Source: Cyanobium sp. NAT70 (GTDB lineage Bacteria > Cyanobacteriota > Cyanobacteriia > PCC-6307 > Cyanobiaceae). From it: DNA of 64,000 bases. The stretch covers positions 30,781 to 94,780 of the forward strand of contig NZVB01000064.1 of assembly GCA_002701375.1 (NCBI GenBank), in the 5' to 3' direction. The notes below the pieces were generated by a model that searched no databases, was not told where the DNA came from, and worked only from the letters and a program-made list of their open reading frames with translations. The translations under genes were made by a program, and so were the position numbers. This document shows positions 52,446 through 61,769 of the stretch, one piece after another. How positions within the stretch are numbered: the stretch's first letter is position 1; each line of letters starts with the position of its first letter.

Positions 52446-53198
52446 TTGTCCATCATTGATCAGCCAGCGGTCGCCAGGCTCAGCTTGGTTGGTGTGGGGC
52501 CTGGTGATCCTGAGCTGTTGACCCTCGCAGCAGTCCGAGCGATTGAACAGGCCGATGTGATCGCCTGTCCTGTCGCGCGTACCAATGGGGAAAGCATGGC
52601 GATGCAGATCGCCCGGCGTTGGGTTCGAGCAAACCAGCGGGTCTTGCCCGTGTTGTTTCCCATGATTCAAGACGCGGAACCGCGTCGGCAGGCATGGAAT
52701 GCCGCCGCTGATGCTCTAGCGGCTCTGGTGGCAGAAGGACAGACGGTGGTGCTGCTTTGTGAGGGAGATGCATCCCTGTTTGCGACCGGCAGCTATGTGT
52801 TGATGGCTTTACGCCAGCGGCATCCGCTTTGTCCTTACAACGTGATTCCTGGTGTGACCTCCATTTCAGCGGCTGCTGCTGCTGCCGCATGGCCTTTGGC
52901 ATTGCAGTTGGACCAGTTCTTGGTGATGCCTTGCCCGGATGATCTGCAGCAACTTGAGGCTGTTTTGGATCGAGCAGCCATGCAGTCACGTGTGCTTGCC
53001 TTATTGAAGCTTGGACGGCGATGGCGCTGGGTTCGCCCCTTGTTGGAGCGGCGGCAATTGCTTGAGGATGCCCTTTTTGCGGAACGGGTCGGTTGGCCCG
53101 ATCAGACGCTCTGCCAAGCGTGTGATGTGGTGGAGGGAGAACGTTCTTACTTTTCCTTATTGCTGATCCGTCAGGACTGGCCCAACGTTCTGCCTTGA
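52446..53198 (+). CDS. cobI: Precorrin-2 C20-methyltransferase
   Basis: SAM-dependent methyltransferase of cobalamin synthesis (CobI/CbiL). The family N-terminus is LSLVGVGPGDPELLTLAAVR, followed by VVLLCEGDASLFATGSYV and NVIPGVTSISAAAAAAAWPL. The start is TTG 52446, close to the divergent mtnD. Length 250 aa is normal. Marine Synechococcus make cobamides, which fits. It converges on the dus gene. Confidence 0.92.
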   Translation: MSIIDQPAVARLSLVGVGPGDPELLTLAAVRAIEQADVIACPVARTNGESMAMQIARRWVRANQRVLPVLFPMIQDAEPRRQAWNAAADALAALVAEGQTVVLLCEGDASLFATGSYVLMALRQRHPLCPYNVIPGVTSISAAAAAAAWPLALQLDQFLVMPCPDDLQQLEAVLDRAAMQSRVLALLKLGRRWRWVRPLLERRQLLEDALFAERVGWPDQTLCQACDVVEGERSYFSLLLIRQDWPNVLP

Positions 53199-53271
53199 AA
53201 TGGCAGAGAATTTGGCGTCGGATTGGGTTGCTTCAGCGTGAGTTGTTTCAGGTGCTGGGTAGCCCGCAGAT

Positions 53272-54291
53272 TCAACCCACGTTCAGGCACTGAGCGTCAA
53301 GCAAAGCGAGTGCGGCCGCCGGTGTTGGAGCCCGCATTAGGGCATGCCGTAGTCGCGGGGCTCCTGGGAATCCGCTGCAGGTCCAGCCCATATGTTTTCG
53401 TGCGATCAGCAAGCCGTGATCGCCCCGAGCCTCGACCAGGGCGAGCAGCTGCTCACGTGCCAGAGCTAGTCGTTCGGCAGGACCGGGGGTGCGTGGAACA
53501 GGCCTGCCCTGGAATGCGGCGTCAATCTGGCCGACGAACCATGGCGCTCCCATCGTGCCGCGTCCCACCATCACGCCATCAGCCTTGGTTTGCTCAAGGC
53601 AGCGGATGGCATCGTCTGGGGAATTGATATCGCCGTTGGCAATCACTGGGATGTTCAGAGCTTGCTTAATTGCCGCAATCGCGGTCCAGTCGGCGCGACC
53701 TTTGAACCCCTGTTCGCGGGTGCGACCGTGAATCGTGAGCAGTCGAGCGCCAGCATCTTGCAACTGAAGGCACCAGCTGACGGGATCGGCATCCGCTCCG
53801 CACCATCCCAAGCGGGTTTTTACCGTCACCGGTATCCGCACGGCAGCTGCCACGGTTTCAATAATTCGTGCTGCCAAGTCCGGTTCTCGGATGAGGCCTG
53901 AGCCGCCGCCTTTACGGGCGATTTTTCGCACCGGACAACCCATGTTGATGTCGATGAGAAAAGCACCGGCGTCCTCGGCCCGCCGGGCAGCTTCTGCCAT
54001 AGATGTCGGTCGGTGATCAAACAATTGCACCCCAATCGGGCCACTTTCCTTGGTCAGTTCTTCAACTTTGCGGCGGCCATGTCCTCGTTCCAGGCTGGTG
54101 GCGTTCACCATTTCGGTGAACAGCAGAGACTCTGGAGCCCAGCGACGTACAAGCTTGCGAAACACTTGATCGCTGACCCCGGCCAAAGGAGACTGAAAAA
54201 CTCTTGAGTTCAGTTGATGTGTATGGTCGCGTCCATGAATTACAAGTGGTTCGTTCAACGAAAGGGGCTGTATGGATGCTTTGTGGCTCAT
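53272..54291 (-). CDS. dus: tRNA-dihydrouridine synthase (DusB-like)
   Basis: FMN-dependent enzyme that reduces uridine in tRNA. The TIM barrel begins FQSPLAGVSDQVFRKL, the catalytic Cys is C119 in INMGCPVRKI, KTRLGW and TIHGRTREQGFKG follow, and VANGDINSPDDA and VGRGTMGAPW close the FMN site. Length 339 aa. The start ATG at 54291 adds a 29-residue N-terminal segment before conserved sequence, and a later start is possible. Confidence 0.94.
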   Translation of the reverse strand: MSHKASIQPLSLNEPLVIHGRDHTHQLNSRVFQSPLAGVSDQVFRKLVRRWAPESLLFTEMVNATSLERGHGRRKVEELTKESGPIGVQLFDHRPTSMAEAARRAEDAGAFLIDINMGCPVRKIARKGGGSGLIREPDLAARIIETVAAAVRIPVTVKTRLGWCGADADPVSWCLQLQDAGARLLTIHGRTREQGFKGRADWTAIAAIKQALNIPVIANGDINSPDDAIRCLEQTKADGVMVGRGTMGAPWFVGQIDAAFQGRPVPRTPGPAERLALAREQLLALVEARGDHGLLIARKHMGWTCSGFPGAPRLRHALMRAPTPAAALALLDAQCLNVG

Positions 54292-54842
54292 AATCCCCGT
54301 TGGATGTGAATCGCAAGGATGAGAAGGCTTGGTATGTCTATTAAGAGTTTGCCCGAAATGTATAGCCTTAAACGAAGCCTACAACTCGTGGGGATTGGCG
54401 GAGTTCATGGCTCAGGATCAATGCTGGTAGGCCTGTTGATCTGGGTTGCTTCAGGGATTGGATCACTGCAGCCATGCAGTAATCGATTGCAAAAAGAGGA
54501 TGCAAATGAACCGCATTTGAAGAGGGTTGGAGTTTGTATTGGACTGGGTGGAGGCGGAATCAAGCGACAGCAATTGATGATGGGATCAGGGCGATGAGCG
54601 GATTTGGGTGTGATGAGGCGGTCGCTAATGATGATTGGTTTTGTTGAGATATTGTTGGCTTTGCTGTTGGTGGAGTAGTTGTATCTCTTCTTGAATTGTC
54701 TTGGTTGAATGGCTATCCTTGTTTGGGTTTGAGTGAATGCTTCGGTTGGTAAGTTTCCGATATTCCTAATGTTTTGTTTCTTGCATCCCCTAGTCAGCGG
54801 CCGCTCTTGTGTGTTCACATGGCATGACGACTGCTGTTGCTA
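54292..54842. other. Gene-poor region between dus and the DUF1823 gene
   Basis: About 550 bp without a convincing gene. A 92-codon plus-strand frame (54319-54597) and a 137-codon minus-strand frame (54405-54818) are open, but both have unlikely composition. I see no strong stem-loop and no RNA gene. It must contain the promoters for the divergent dus and DUF1823 genes. Confidence 0.45.
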
Positions 54843-55301
54843 GTGCACGTGCCTGCGTTCTGGTGTCTGAGTCGTTCTCTGCTTCTGCAAATTCTCGAAG
54901 ACCGTTGCAGTGATCGCTTCGTTTGTGAGCGCGTTTGGGAAAGATTGGGCTATTGCGAGATTGGCGGAGTTTGGTCTGCAGGCCAGACAACTCCACCCGA
55001 ATGGGCTGAAGCCTTCCCCGAAGCACCGCCGGTCATTTCCCAGCGCTCTGCGTCGGTGCGCCTGACGCGTTCGATCCCGAAACAGTTCAAGCAGTTGCTG
55101 AAGCAACAATTAGCGTTTGCGGGCTATCGCATCGGAGAGCTCTATCCACGCCGCACCCGCCGGGCCACGGCGGTGAGTTGGTTGTTGAGTTGGCTCGCCC
55201 AACGCGGTGAGTCCCTGCCAGAGCAGGGACCTATGGCGCCGGAATTGTCTCCACCCGTTGATCCGGTGCAGGGACACCCCGGTGATCTACCCGTGGTTTG
55301 A
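54843..55301 (+). CDS. DUF1823 family protein
   Basis: A protein of about 150 aa, conserved in cyanobacteria, function unknown. Recognised by SDRFVCERVWERLGY, PPEWAEAFPEAPPVISQR, VRLTRSIPKQFKQLLKQQL and RRTRRATAVSWLLSWL. Starts at TTG 54837, GTG 54843 or GTG 54849 are all possible because an in-frame stop precedes them; 54843 is used. It converges with the L,D-transpeptidase gene. Confidence 0.8.
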   Translation: MHVPAFWCLSRSLLLQILEDRCSDRFVCERVWERLGYCEIGGVWSAGQTTPPEWAEAFPEAPPVISQRSASVRLTRSIPKQFKQLLKQQLAFAGYRIGELYPRRTRRATAVSWLLSWLAQRGESLPEQGPMAPELSPPVDPVQGHPGDLPVV

Positions 55302-55312
55302 TCAGGGTTGGC

Positions 55313-55696
55313 CTAGGCCTGGATCGAGATTGGTGTGCCTGTCGGCGTGTTTTGGAAGAGCCAACGGGCATGGTTTAAGGGCATTCGAACGCAGCCATTA
55401 CTCCGCGGCACGCCAAAGGCCTGGCCGGCGTTCTCTTGCCATGGAGCGGCGTGCATGCAGATCGCTTCATTGGCGCTGACGCACATGGTGTAGGGCACGC
55501 CATGAACCGTGTAGGTCCGCCCCCGCATCGTGGTGGAACGGTATTTGGTGAAGACCTTGCTGTCGAAAATTGGTGTGGGTGTTGAGGGTTTGCCGGTGCT
55601 GACGGGGATCACCCGAACCACCTCCTGATCACTGTTGTAAACCGTGAGTTTTTGGTCGGAGAGGTCGACCACGAGGCTGGCGACGAGCTCGATCAT
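55313..55696 (-). CDS. L,D-transpeptidase (YkuD) family protein
   Basis: A 127-aa YkuD domain with the catalytic core intact: H82 in CMHAAPW and C102 in RSNGCVRM. The N-terminus VVDLSDQKLTVYNSDQEV is the start of the domain. No signal peptide or membrane helix is visible, so either export uses another route or the start is misplaced. It would cross-link peptidoglycan if exported. Confidence 0.85.
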   Translation of the reverse strand: MIELVASLVVDLSDQKLTVYNSDQEVVRVIPVSTGKPSTPTPIFDSKVFTKYRSTTMRGRTYTVHGVPYTMCVSANEAICMHAAPWQENAGQAFGVPRSNGCVRMPLNHARWLFQNTPTGTPISIQA

Positions 55697-55821
55697 GGGG
55701 CGCTGATGGATGGGGCCTGAACCATCAGCTAGCTGTCTCGTTTAAGACTCATTAGTCTCGCTTGGGAAAATTTTCGTTTCGGCGCCTTTGTAAGGTCATG
55801 CATTGATCGGAGCCTCGCCCT

Positions 55822-57189
55822 TTGGCGCGTCCCGTCGTCGCGATCATCGGACGTCCCAACGTCGGTAAGTCCACCCTGGTCAACCGGCTTTGCCGTAGCC
55901 GGGAGGCGATTGTCCATGATCAGCCCGGTGTCACGCGCGATCGCACCTATCAAGACGGTTATTGGGCGGATCGCGACTTCACAGTGGTCGACACCGGCGG
56001 CCTCGTGTTTGATGACGACAGTGAATTTTTACCGGAGATCCGCGAGCAGGCTGCTTTGGCCCTGGAAGAGGCCAGCGTTGCGCTTGTGATTGTGGACGGT
56101 CAGCAGGGCATCACAGCCGCAGATGAGTCCATCGCCGAGTTTTTGCGTAGCCATCGTTGCCCAACGCTTCTAGCGGTGAATAAATGCGAGTCACCTGAGC
56201 AGGGCTTGGCGATGGCGGCGGAGTTTTGGAGCCTCGGCTTAGGTGAGCCGTTTCCGATCTCTGCAATTCATGGGGCCGGAACAGGAGATTTGCTGGACAA
56301 GGTCCTCACCTTCCTGCCCCCCAAGGATGACGCGGCAGAGGAGGAGGAGCCGATTCAGCTGGCGATTATTGGACGTCCCAATGTGGGGAAGTCGAGCCTG
56401 CTCAATGCCATTTGTGGGGAGCAACGAGCGATTGTTAGCCCGATCCGTGGAACCACTCGCGACACAATCGACACTCGGATTGAACGTGAAAATCGCACCT
56501 GGCGATTGATTGATACTGCCGGAATTCGTCGTCGACGCAGTGTGAACTATGGCCCGGAGTTTTTTGGGATCAATCGCAGCTTTAAAGCAATTGATCGCAG
56601 TGATGTGTGTGTGTTGGTGATCGATGGCCTCGACGGCGTGACCGAGCAAGACCAACGCTTGGCCGGTCGTATTGAGGAAGACGGTCGTGCCTGTGTGGTT
56701 GTGGTGAATAAGTGGGACGCGGTCGAGAAAGACAGCCACACGATGACCGCGATGGAAAAATCCTTACGCGCCAAGCTTTATTTTCTCGATTGGGCTCCGA
56801 TGTTGTTCACTTCGGCCCTGACCGGTCAAAGGGTTGAGAGCATCTTTGCTTTGGCTTTACTGGCGGTGGAGCAGCATCGCCGGAGAGTCACGACTTCCGT
56901 GGTGAATGAAGTGTTGAAGGAGGCGCTCAGCTGGCGCAGTCCTCCAACCACCCGTGGCGGGCGCCAGGGACGCCTGTATTACGGCACGCAGGTCGCTAGT
57001 CGGCCGCCAAGTTTCACCTTGTTCGTCAATGATCCCAAGCTGTTTGGCGAAACCTATCGCCGTTATGTGGAACGGCAGATTCGTGAAGGTCTTGGCTTTG
57101 ATGGCACTCCGTTGAGATTGTTTTGGCGGGGCAAGCAGCAACGTGATGCTGAACGGGATCTTGCGCGTCAACAGACACGCAAGACGTAA
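55822..57189 (+). CDS. der: Ribosome-assembly GTPase Der (EngA)
   Basis: Double-Era GTPase needed for 50S ribosome maturation. Two G domains are visible: [10 protein letters not shown] at residues 8-17 with NKCESP later, and [11 protein letters not shown] near 183 with NKWDAVEK. The C-terminal KH-like domain follows. Start is TTG 55822 immediately ahead of ARPVVAIIG. Length 455 aa is normal. cbiQ follows 3 bp after the stop. Confidence 0.97.
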   Translation: MARPVVAIIGRPNVGKSTLVNRLCRSREAIVHDQPGVTRDRTYQDGYWADRDFTVVDTGGLVFDDDSEFLPEIREQAALALEEASVALVIVDGQQGITAADESIAEFLRSHRCPTLLAVNKCESPEQGLAMAAEFWSLGLGEPFPISAIHGAGTGDLLDKVLTFLPPKDDAAEEEEPIQLAIIGRPNVGKSSLLNAICGEQRAIVSPIRGTTRDTIDTRIERENRTWRLIDTAGIRRRRSVNYGPEFFGINRSFKAIDRSDVCVLVIDGLDGVTEQDQRLAGRIEEDGRACVVVVNKWDAVEKDSHTMTAMEKSLRAKLYFLDWAPMLFTSALTGQRVESIFALALLAVEQHRRRVTTSVVNEVLKEALSWRSPPTTRGGRQGRLYYGTQVASRPPSFTLFVNDPKLFGETYRRYVERQIREGLGFDGTPLRLFWRGKQQRDAERDLARQQTRKT

Positions 57190-57192
57190 TCG

Positions 57193-58101
57193 ATGGATTG
57201 GCTGCGGCAGATCCCGATGGGGCAATACGTTGACGGCCGCCAGGGATGGTTGCGCCGCCTTGATCCCCGTTTAAAGCTGGCCTGGTCTTTAGTGTTTCTG
57301 CTCACCCCTGTCCTGGCCGGGCCGATCTGGCGCATCTCCCTTGTCGCGGCCCTCCTGTTGTTAACCGCTTGCAGTGGGCTTCCCGCTCGGTTGTGGTGGC
57401 GCTCTTTGCTGGTTCTGATCGTGTTGGCGAGCGCCGTTGGCGTGCTGGCGACGCTTTTGCCTGCAGTGGATCCACCGGCGACCTTGGCCTTGCGGCCTCC
57501 CCAGGAATTGCCCGGGGTCTCGGCGGAAGGGCCCGCTTGGGATTTGCTGAGGTTAGGGCCATTGCAATTGGGCTCTTTGAAACTGGGACCTCTGGTCGTG
57601 GATCGCGCCTCCGCACTGCTTGGCTTGCGGACTTCCACCTTGATCTTCACGGTCATCCACAGCGTCAATTTGGTCTTGATCACCACGACGCCAGAAGACT
57701 TGGTGTGGGCGTTGACCTGGTGCATGGCGCCGCTGCGATGGACAAAATTGCCGGTGGATCGTTTGGGGTTCCAGCTGTTACTCGCCCTGCGTTTTCTGCC
57801 TCTAGTTCAGGAAGAATTACAAAATTTGCTTCGATCACTGATTAGTCGAGCCGTGAGTCTTAGGCGTCTTGGCTTCAAAGCTGCGTTCGGACTGGTGCTT
57901 GCTCTCGGAGAACGACTGTTGGCCAATATCTTGCTTCGGGCGGAACAAGGTGCCGACGCGATGGTGGCTCGTGGGGGACTGATTTTGGGACCAGAACGTT
58001 TCCATATGCCGCCTTATCCAATTTCAAGGTGGCTGAACTTGCTATCAGCAATCACACTGTTGGCCGTTGTCTTCATGAGAGGTAAGTTCGGTGCTCTGTG
58101 A
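57193..58101 (+). CDS. ECF transporter T component (CbiQ-like permease)
   Basis: A 302-aa membrane protein of the energy-coupling factor type. The N-terminus LRRLDPRLKLAWSLVFLLTP carries the D-P-R-x-K motif of EcfT/CbiQ. The C-terminal coupling helices contain LFLPLV-like LRFLPLVQEEL and LLRAEQGADAMVARG (A-R-G motif). Substrate (cobalt or a vitamin) is not decided; the ATPase and S component are not nearby. It is closely coupled to der and is followed by pipX after 12 bp. Confidence 0.87.
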   Translation: MDWLRQIPMGQYVDGRQGWLRRLDPRLKLAWSLVFLLTPVLAGPIWRISLVAALLLLTACSGLPARLWWRSLLVLIVLASAVGVLATLLPAVDPPATLALRPPQELPGVSAEGPAWDLLRLGPLQLGSLKLGPLVVDRASALLGLRTSTLIFTVIHSVNLVLITTTPEDLVWALTWCMAPLRWTKLPVDRLGFQLLLALRFLPLVQEELQNLLRSLISRAVSLRRLGFKAAFGLVLALGERLLANILLRAEQGADAMVARGGLILGPERFHMPPYPISRWLNLLSAITLLAVVFMRGKFGAL

Positions 58102-58113
58102 TCTCGGGTCGCG

Positions 58114-58383
58114 ATGATGACTGCCGAGCGTTATCTCAATCACCCCACGTTCGGAATGCTTTACCGCGTGGCTCCTGCTGGAACAGGGCGTGACGTCTAC
58201 GCCACGTTGTATGCCCAGCGCATGTTTTTTCTGGTCACCTTGCAACCCCGTGGTGCTCAGTTTGAGGTGATTCCCTATCAAGATGCTCGCCATCATGCGG
58301 AAGTGCATCTTTCCCGTTGTCGTCGCGATGCTCCGGATGAAGTGAGTTCCTGGCGACAATTGTTTGATCAGACCTTTATCTGA
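58114..58383 (+). CDS. pipX: PipX, co-activator of NtcA
   Basis: An 89-aa small regulator unique to cyanobacteria. PipX binds PII when 2-oxoglutarate is low and NtcA when it is high, so it links nitrogen status to transcription. The Tudor-like N-terminal domain begins ERYLNHPTFGMLYRV, followed by YATLYAQRMFFLV and the C-terminal helices. ATG 58114 or 58117 could be the start. It lies directly upstream of pipY, the usual arrangement. Confidence 0.95.
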   Translation: MMTAERYLNHPTFGMLYRVAPAGTGRDVYATLYAQRMFFLVTLQPRGAQFEVIPYQDARHHAEVHLSRCRRDAPDEVSSWRQLFDQTFI

Positions 58384-58387
58384 CTTG

Positions 58388-59044
58388 GTGCAGCACCCAT
58401 CTGCAGAACGCTGGCGTCAGTTGATGCAGCACTTACCGCCAACAGCGCGCTTGCTGGCGGTGAGCAAAGGCCATTCAGCTGAGGCGGTTCGAGAAGTCGC
58501 TTCCCTTGGACAGTTGGCTTTTGGTGAAAGTCGCCTTCAAGAGGCGGTGCCGAAGCAGCTGCAACTTGAAGACCTACCGCTGCAGTGGCATTACATCGGC
58601 CGTCTGCAGAGCAACAAAGTGCGAGGCGTCGTTCGTGCTTTCTCGATCATTCACTCGATTGATTCGCTTGCGTTGGCCGAGCGTGTGTCGCGGATTGCGG
58701 CAGAGGAAGGTTGTTCCCCAGATGTGCTGCTTCAGGTCAAATTGCGTCCAGATCCGGCTAAGGGGGGCTTTACAGAAGAGCTCCTGTTGGAGGTCTGGCC
58801 CCAACTTGTCAGCTTGCCGTCGATGCAGATTCAGGGCTTGATGACCATGGCCCCGCAAGCGCTGGAGGCAACAGAGCGGTTGTGCTTGTTTCAAGAATGT
58901 TCAGCGCTGGCTGAGCGGCTCGGTTTGCCGGAACGGTCTATGGGCATGAGTGGTGATTGGCGTGAGGCCGTCGAGGCCGGCAGCACTTGGTTGCGGCTTG
59001 GTTCTGCCTTGTTTGGGCCAAGGTCAGCGGTAACTGATGGTTGA
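58388..59044 (+). CDS. pipY: PLP homeostasis protein PipY (YggS family)
   Basis: PLP-binding protein of the COG0325/YggS family, involved in vitamin B6 and amino-acid balance. The PLP lysine is in LLAVSKGHSAEAV; FGESRLQEAVPK, WHYIGRLQSNKV and GMSGDWREAVEAGSTWLRLG are family segments. The open frame begins at 58364, inside pipX, but the GTG at 58388 (or TTG 58385), just after the pipX stop, is a better start. Length about 218 aa. Confidence 0.94.
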   Translation: MQHPSAERWRQLMQHLPPTARLLAVSKGHSAEAVREVASLGQLAFGESRLQEAVPKQLQLEDLPLQWHYIGRLQSNKVRGVVRAFSIIHSIDSLALAERVSRIAAEEGCSPDVLLQVKLRPDPAKGGFTEELLLEVWPQLVSLPSMQIQGLMTMAPQALEATERLCLFQECSALAERLGLPERSMGMSGDWREAVEAGSTWLRLGSALFGPRSAVTDG

Positions 59045-59153
59045 AAGTGGCTTGCTTGCGGCAAGCTGAAACGCTATTCAGGAAGAAGGTTGCCTGGTTT
59101 AGTCCAGGGTTCGCTTCCGTTCGTCTCACGTCTCAGCCCGAGAGGATTCCAAG

Positions 59154-59723
59154 GTGTCGCTGATTTCCCGCCTACGTGCCGTCGTCGCTGGTGATGACTA
59201 TCTCGATGGCGAACTCGATGACTTTGCTTACGACGATGAGCAGCACGAGGATGATCAACGTGCCAGCCATGCGGAGGGAGGGGCATTAGCCACCATCTCC
59301 GATACCAGTAACCCTTTTGATCTTGGCGACAATCTGACTGGATCGAACGTCATCGGCATGCCCGGCATCAGTACGGCGGCAGCCGAGGTCAATCTGATGG
59401 AGCCCAGAAGCTTTGATGAGATGCCGAGGGCCATCCAAGCGTTGCGTGAGCGCAAGACGGTCATTCTCAACCTCACGATGATGGAGCCGGATCAGGCTCA
59501 GCGGGCTGTTGATTTTGTGGCTGGTGGCACCTTCGCGATCGATGGACATCAGGAACGGGTGGGCGAAAGCATTTTTCTGTTCGCGCCAAGTTGCGTCACG
59601 GTGACCAACACGAGCCAAGAGGAAACCTCCTCACCCACGGTGGTTGCTCGTGAGGCCGATGCTCCCGATCCTGAAACATCAGCAGCACCGTCACCGGCCT
59701 GGGGCAACACATCGTCCCTCTAG
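59154..59723 (+). CDS. sepF: Cell division protein SepF
   Basis: FtsZ-binding membrane-anchoring protein of the division ring. The N-terminal amphipathic helix [12 protein letters not shown] would contact the membrane; the DUF552 core spans about residues 80-155 ([59 protein letters not shown]). The start is GTG 59154. The C-terminal 40 residues are low complexity. proC follows after 21 bp. Confidence 0.95.
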   Translation: MSLISRLRAVVAGDDYLDGELDDFAYDDEQHEDDQRASHAEGGALATISDTSNPFDLGDNLTGSNVIGMPGISTAAAEVNLMEPRSFDEMPRAIQALRERKTVILNLTMMEPDQAQRAVDFVAGGTFAIDGHQERVGESIFLFAPSCVTVTNTSQEETSSPTVVAREADAPDPETSAAPSPAWGNTSSL

Positions 59724-59744
59724 AGCCGCTTTGCGGTTTGTTTC

Positions 59745-60563
59745 ATGGTCATGCGGTCAGCCTTTGGCGTGATCGGTTTGGGTCGGATGGCTTGGGCCAT
59801 CGTCGAACCGCTGCTCAAGCGTGGTGTGATTCCGCCTGAGCAACTCGTCACTGTCGTGGGTAGTGAACTCTCGGCCTCTCGTCTCAACAATGAGTTGCCT
59901 GATGGGATCACGGTGTATCCGGCCTCGTCTGCTGAGGCACGCTCGGTTTGGCAGGCTCCGGTTCAGTTGCTAGCTATCAAACCGCAGCAACTCGACGCTG
60001 TCGCTGCAGAGGTCCCTGCGGTCAATGGCCAGCCTCTCTTGATTTCAGTGTTGGCTGGTGTACGGCTTGAGCGTCTTCAGCGGTTGTTTCCAAGCCATCG
60101 CTGTGTTCGTTCCGTGCCGAATACTCCGGCTTTGGTGGGGTCCGGTCTTACAGCGTTGGCTTGGGGAGATTCCGTCCTGCCTGATCAGCGCCAGCAAGTG
60201 ACGGAGCTGTTTAGCCCCGTGAGTGAAGTGATGGAACTGCCGGAGGAGAAGCTTGATGCGTTTCTGGCACTCACCTCCTCAGGTCCCGCGTTCTTGGCAT
60301 TAGTTGCCGAGGCCATGGCCGATGGTGCTGTGGCAGCTGGATTGCCTCGCCCGTTGGCCCAACACCTCAGCCATCGAACCCTGGCGGGCACGGCGGCGTT
60401 GTTGCATCAGCGCAATCTGCATCCGGGAGAGCTCAAAGACATGGTGAGTTCCCCAGGGGGCACAACCATTGCTGGGATTCGTTGTTTGGAGCAGGCAGGG
60501 CTTCGCTCGGCTCTGATCGAAGCGGTGGTCGCTGCTGCCGAACGCAGTCGGGAGCTTGCTTAA
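59745..60563 (+). CDS. proC: Pyrroline-5-carboxylate reductase
   Basis: NAD(P)H-dependent last step of proline synthesis. The nucleotide loop FGVIGLGRMAWAI is near residues 7-19, AIKPQQLD and RSVPNTPALVGSG follow, and the C-terminal signature MVSSPGGTTIAGI is present. Length 272 aa is normal. It converges on the GT4 gene with a 4-bp gap. Confidence 0.96.
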   Translation: MVMRSAFGVIGLGRMAWAIVEPLLKRGVIPPEQLVTVVGSELSASRLNNELPDGITVYPASSAEARSVWQAPVQLLAIKPQQLDAVAAEVPAVNGQPLLISVLAGVRLERLQRLFPSHRCVRSVPNTPALVGSGLTALAWGDSVLPDQRQQVTELFSPVSEVMELPEEKLDAFLALTSSGPAFLALVAEAMADGAVAAGLPRPLAQHLSHRTLAGTAALLHQRNLHPGELKDMVSSPGGTTIAGIRCLEQAGLRSALIEAVVAAAERSRELA

Positions 60564-60567
60564 GTCT

Positions 60568-61737
60568 CTAAGCGGCCATCGGCGTTGCTTCCATCACCTC
60601 GTCGTAAAGGGTTTCGATGGCGTCGATATTGCGGCTGAGGGTGTAGCGGTCCAGAACGCGTTGACGGGCCATGCGCCCTAATTCGCGGGTGAGTACGGGT
60701 TGATTGCGTAGGACGGGCAGCAAGGTGCGGAGTTGGGTGGTCACTCCTTGGGTGCTCATCACAATGCCTGCCCCTTCGTCCAGCACTTCGCCGTCGGCGC
60801 CAGCATCGGTGGCGACGCAGGCGGTGCCACTAGCCATCGCCTCCAACAGAGCGAGTGAAAGGCCCTCGACCAGGCTTGGCAGAACGAAAACCTCGGCGCA
60901 TTGAAGCAACGCCACTCTGGTCTCGAGGTCGGCTTCATAGCCCCACCACAAGATCTCTGCATCGTTGTAGCTGTTTTCCAACGTGACCCGAAGCGGGCCA
61001 TCTCCCACGATGACCAGGCGACAGCCTTCTGGGGAGATCAAGCGCCAGGCGCGCAGAAGGGCTTCGACATTCTTTTCGGTGGCGATGCGACCCATATAAA
61101 GAAAAATGCGTTGCGCCCCAAGCCGTTGACGAACCCGTTGCAGCACGAAGGAGCTGATGCCTTTGGGTGCAGGTTTCCAGCGCTCCACATCCACGCCGTT
61201 GGGGATGATTGCCAGTCGGTTCGCTGGGACGCCAAGTCGCTCGAGAACTTCTGCCTGCAGCTTGGAGAACACGATCACACGATCACAACGAGCTAGGGCC
61301 GGGGCATACAACTGATATGTGAGCTGTTGCGTGCCGGCCGTGAGGTTGCGTAGACCTGCATCGAAGGGAGGATGAAAGGTTGCAACGAGGGGGACACCGA
61401 GCTGCTGGCAGAGATCGGGTAGTCGGAAATCGAGTGGTGAAAGGGTGAGGCTGGCGTGCACCAGATCCGGTTTGAGTCGGCTGAGTGACTCACGCAGTTC
61501 CCTTTGCGCTCTTGGCGAGGGGATTGTGTAAACCTGAGATTTGACCAGGTACGGAAGGCTTACATCCGGATCGTTGGCCAGGAGCGATGCGGCGGCACTT
61601 TCTGGAAGACGTGGATTGTCGAAATGGATGAAGTGGGTTTGATGCCCTCGCAGGCGAAGAGCCTCCGTGGTGCTCAAGCCGTAGGAGACATTCCCGCAGA
61701 ACGGTGACTTCTTTCCCAGCCAGGCGATCTGCGCCAA
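60568..61737 (-). CDS. GT4 glycosyltransferase, possibly digalactosyldiacylglycerol synthase
   Basis: A 389-aa retaining GT-B glycosyltransferase. N-terminal domain: IAWLGKKSPFCGNVSYGLST. C-terminal domain: FLYMGRIATEKNVEALLRAW, CRLVIVGDGPL, VFVLPSLVEGLSLALLEAMA with the E-x7-E motif. The KKSPFCGNV start recalls the cyanobacterial lipid galactosyltransferase DgdA (Synechocystis slr1508), but this is from memory and unproven. It lies downstream of the MFS gene on the same strand. Confidence 0.82.
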   Translation of the reverse strand: MAQIAWLGKKSPFCGNVSYGLSTTEALRLRGHQTHFIHFDNPRLPESAAASLLANDPDVSLPYLVKSQVYTIPSPRAQRELRESLSRLKPDLVHASLTLSPLDFRLPDLCQQLGVPLVATFHPPFDAGLRNLTAGTQQLTYQLYAPALARCDRVIVFSKLQAEVLERLGVPANRLAIIPNGVDVERWKPAPKGISSFVLQRVRQRLGAQRIFLYMGRIATEKNVEALLRAWRLISPEGCRLVIVGDGPLRVTLENSYNDAEILWWGYEADLETRVALLQCAEVFVLPSLVEGLSLALLEAMASGTACVATDAGADGEVLDEGAGIVMSTQGVTTQLRTLLPVLRNQPVLTRELGRMARQRVLDRYTLSRNIDAIETLYDEVMEATPMAA

Positions 61738-61769
61738 CCGTGACGGCCCTCCTCAGGCGAGGCTGCAAG

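Noticed and set aside
54319-54597. 92-codon plus-strand frame downstream of dus
   Set aside because: Gly/Met-rich without conserved features; probably chance in G+T-rich DNA.
54405-54818. 137-codon minus-strand frame in the same spacer
   Set aside because: Low-complexity Pro/Ile/Asn/Thr content, no family; overlaps the other weak frame.
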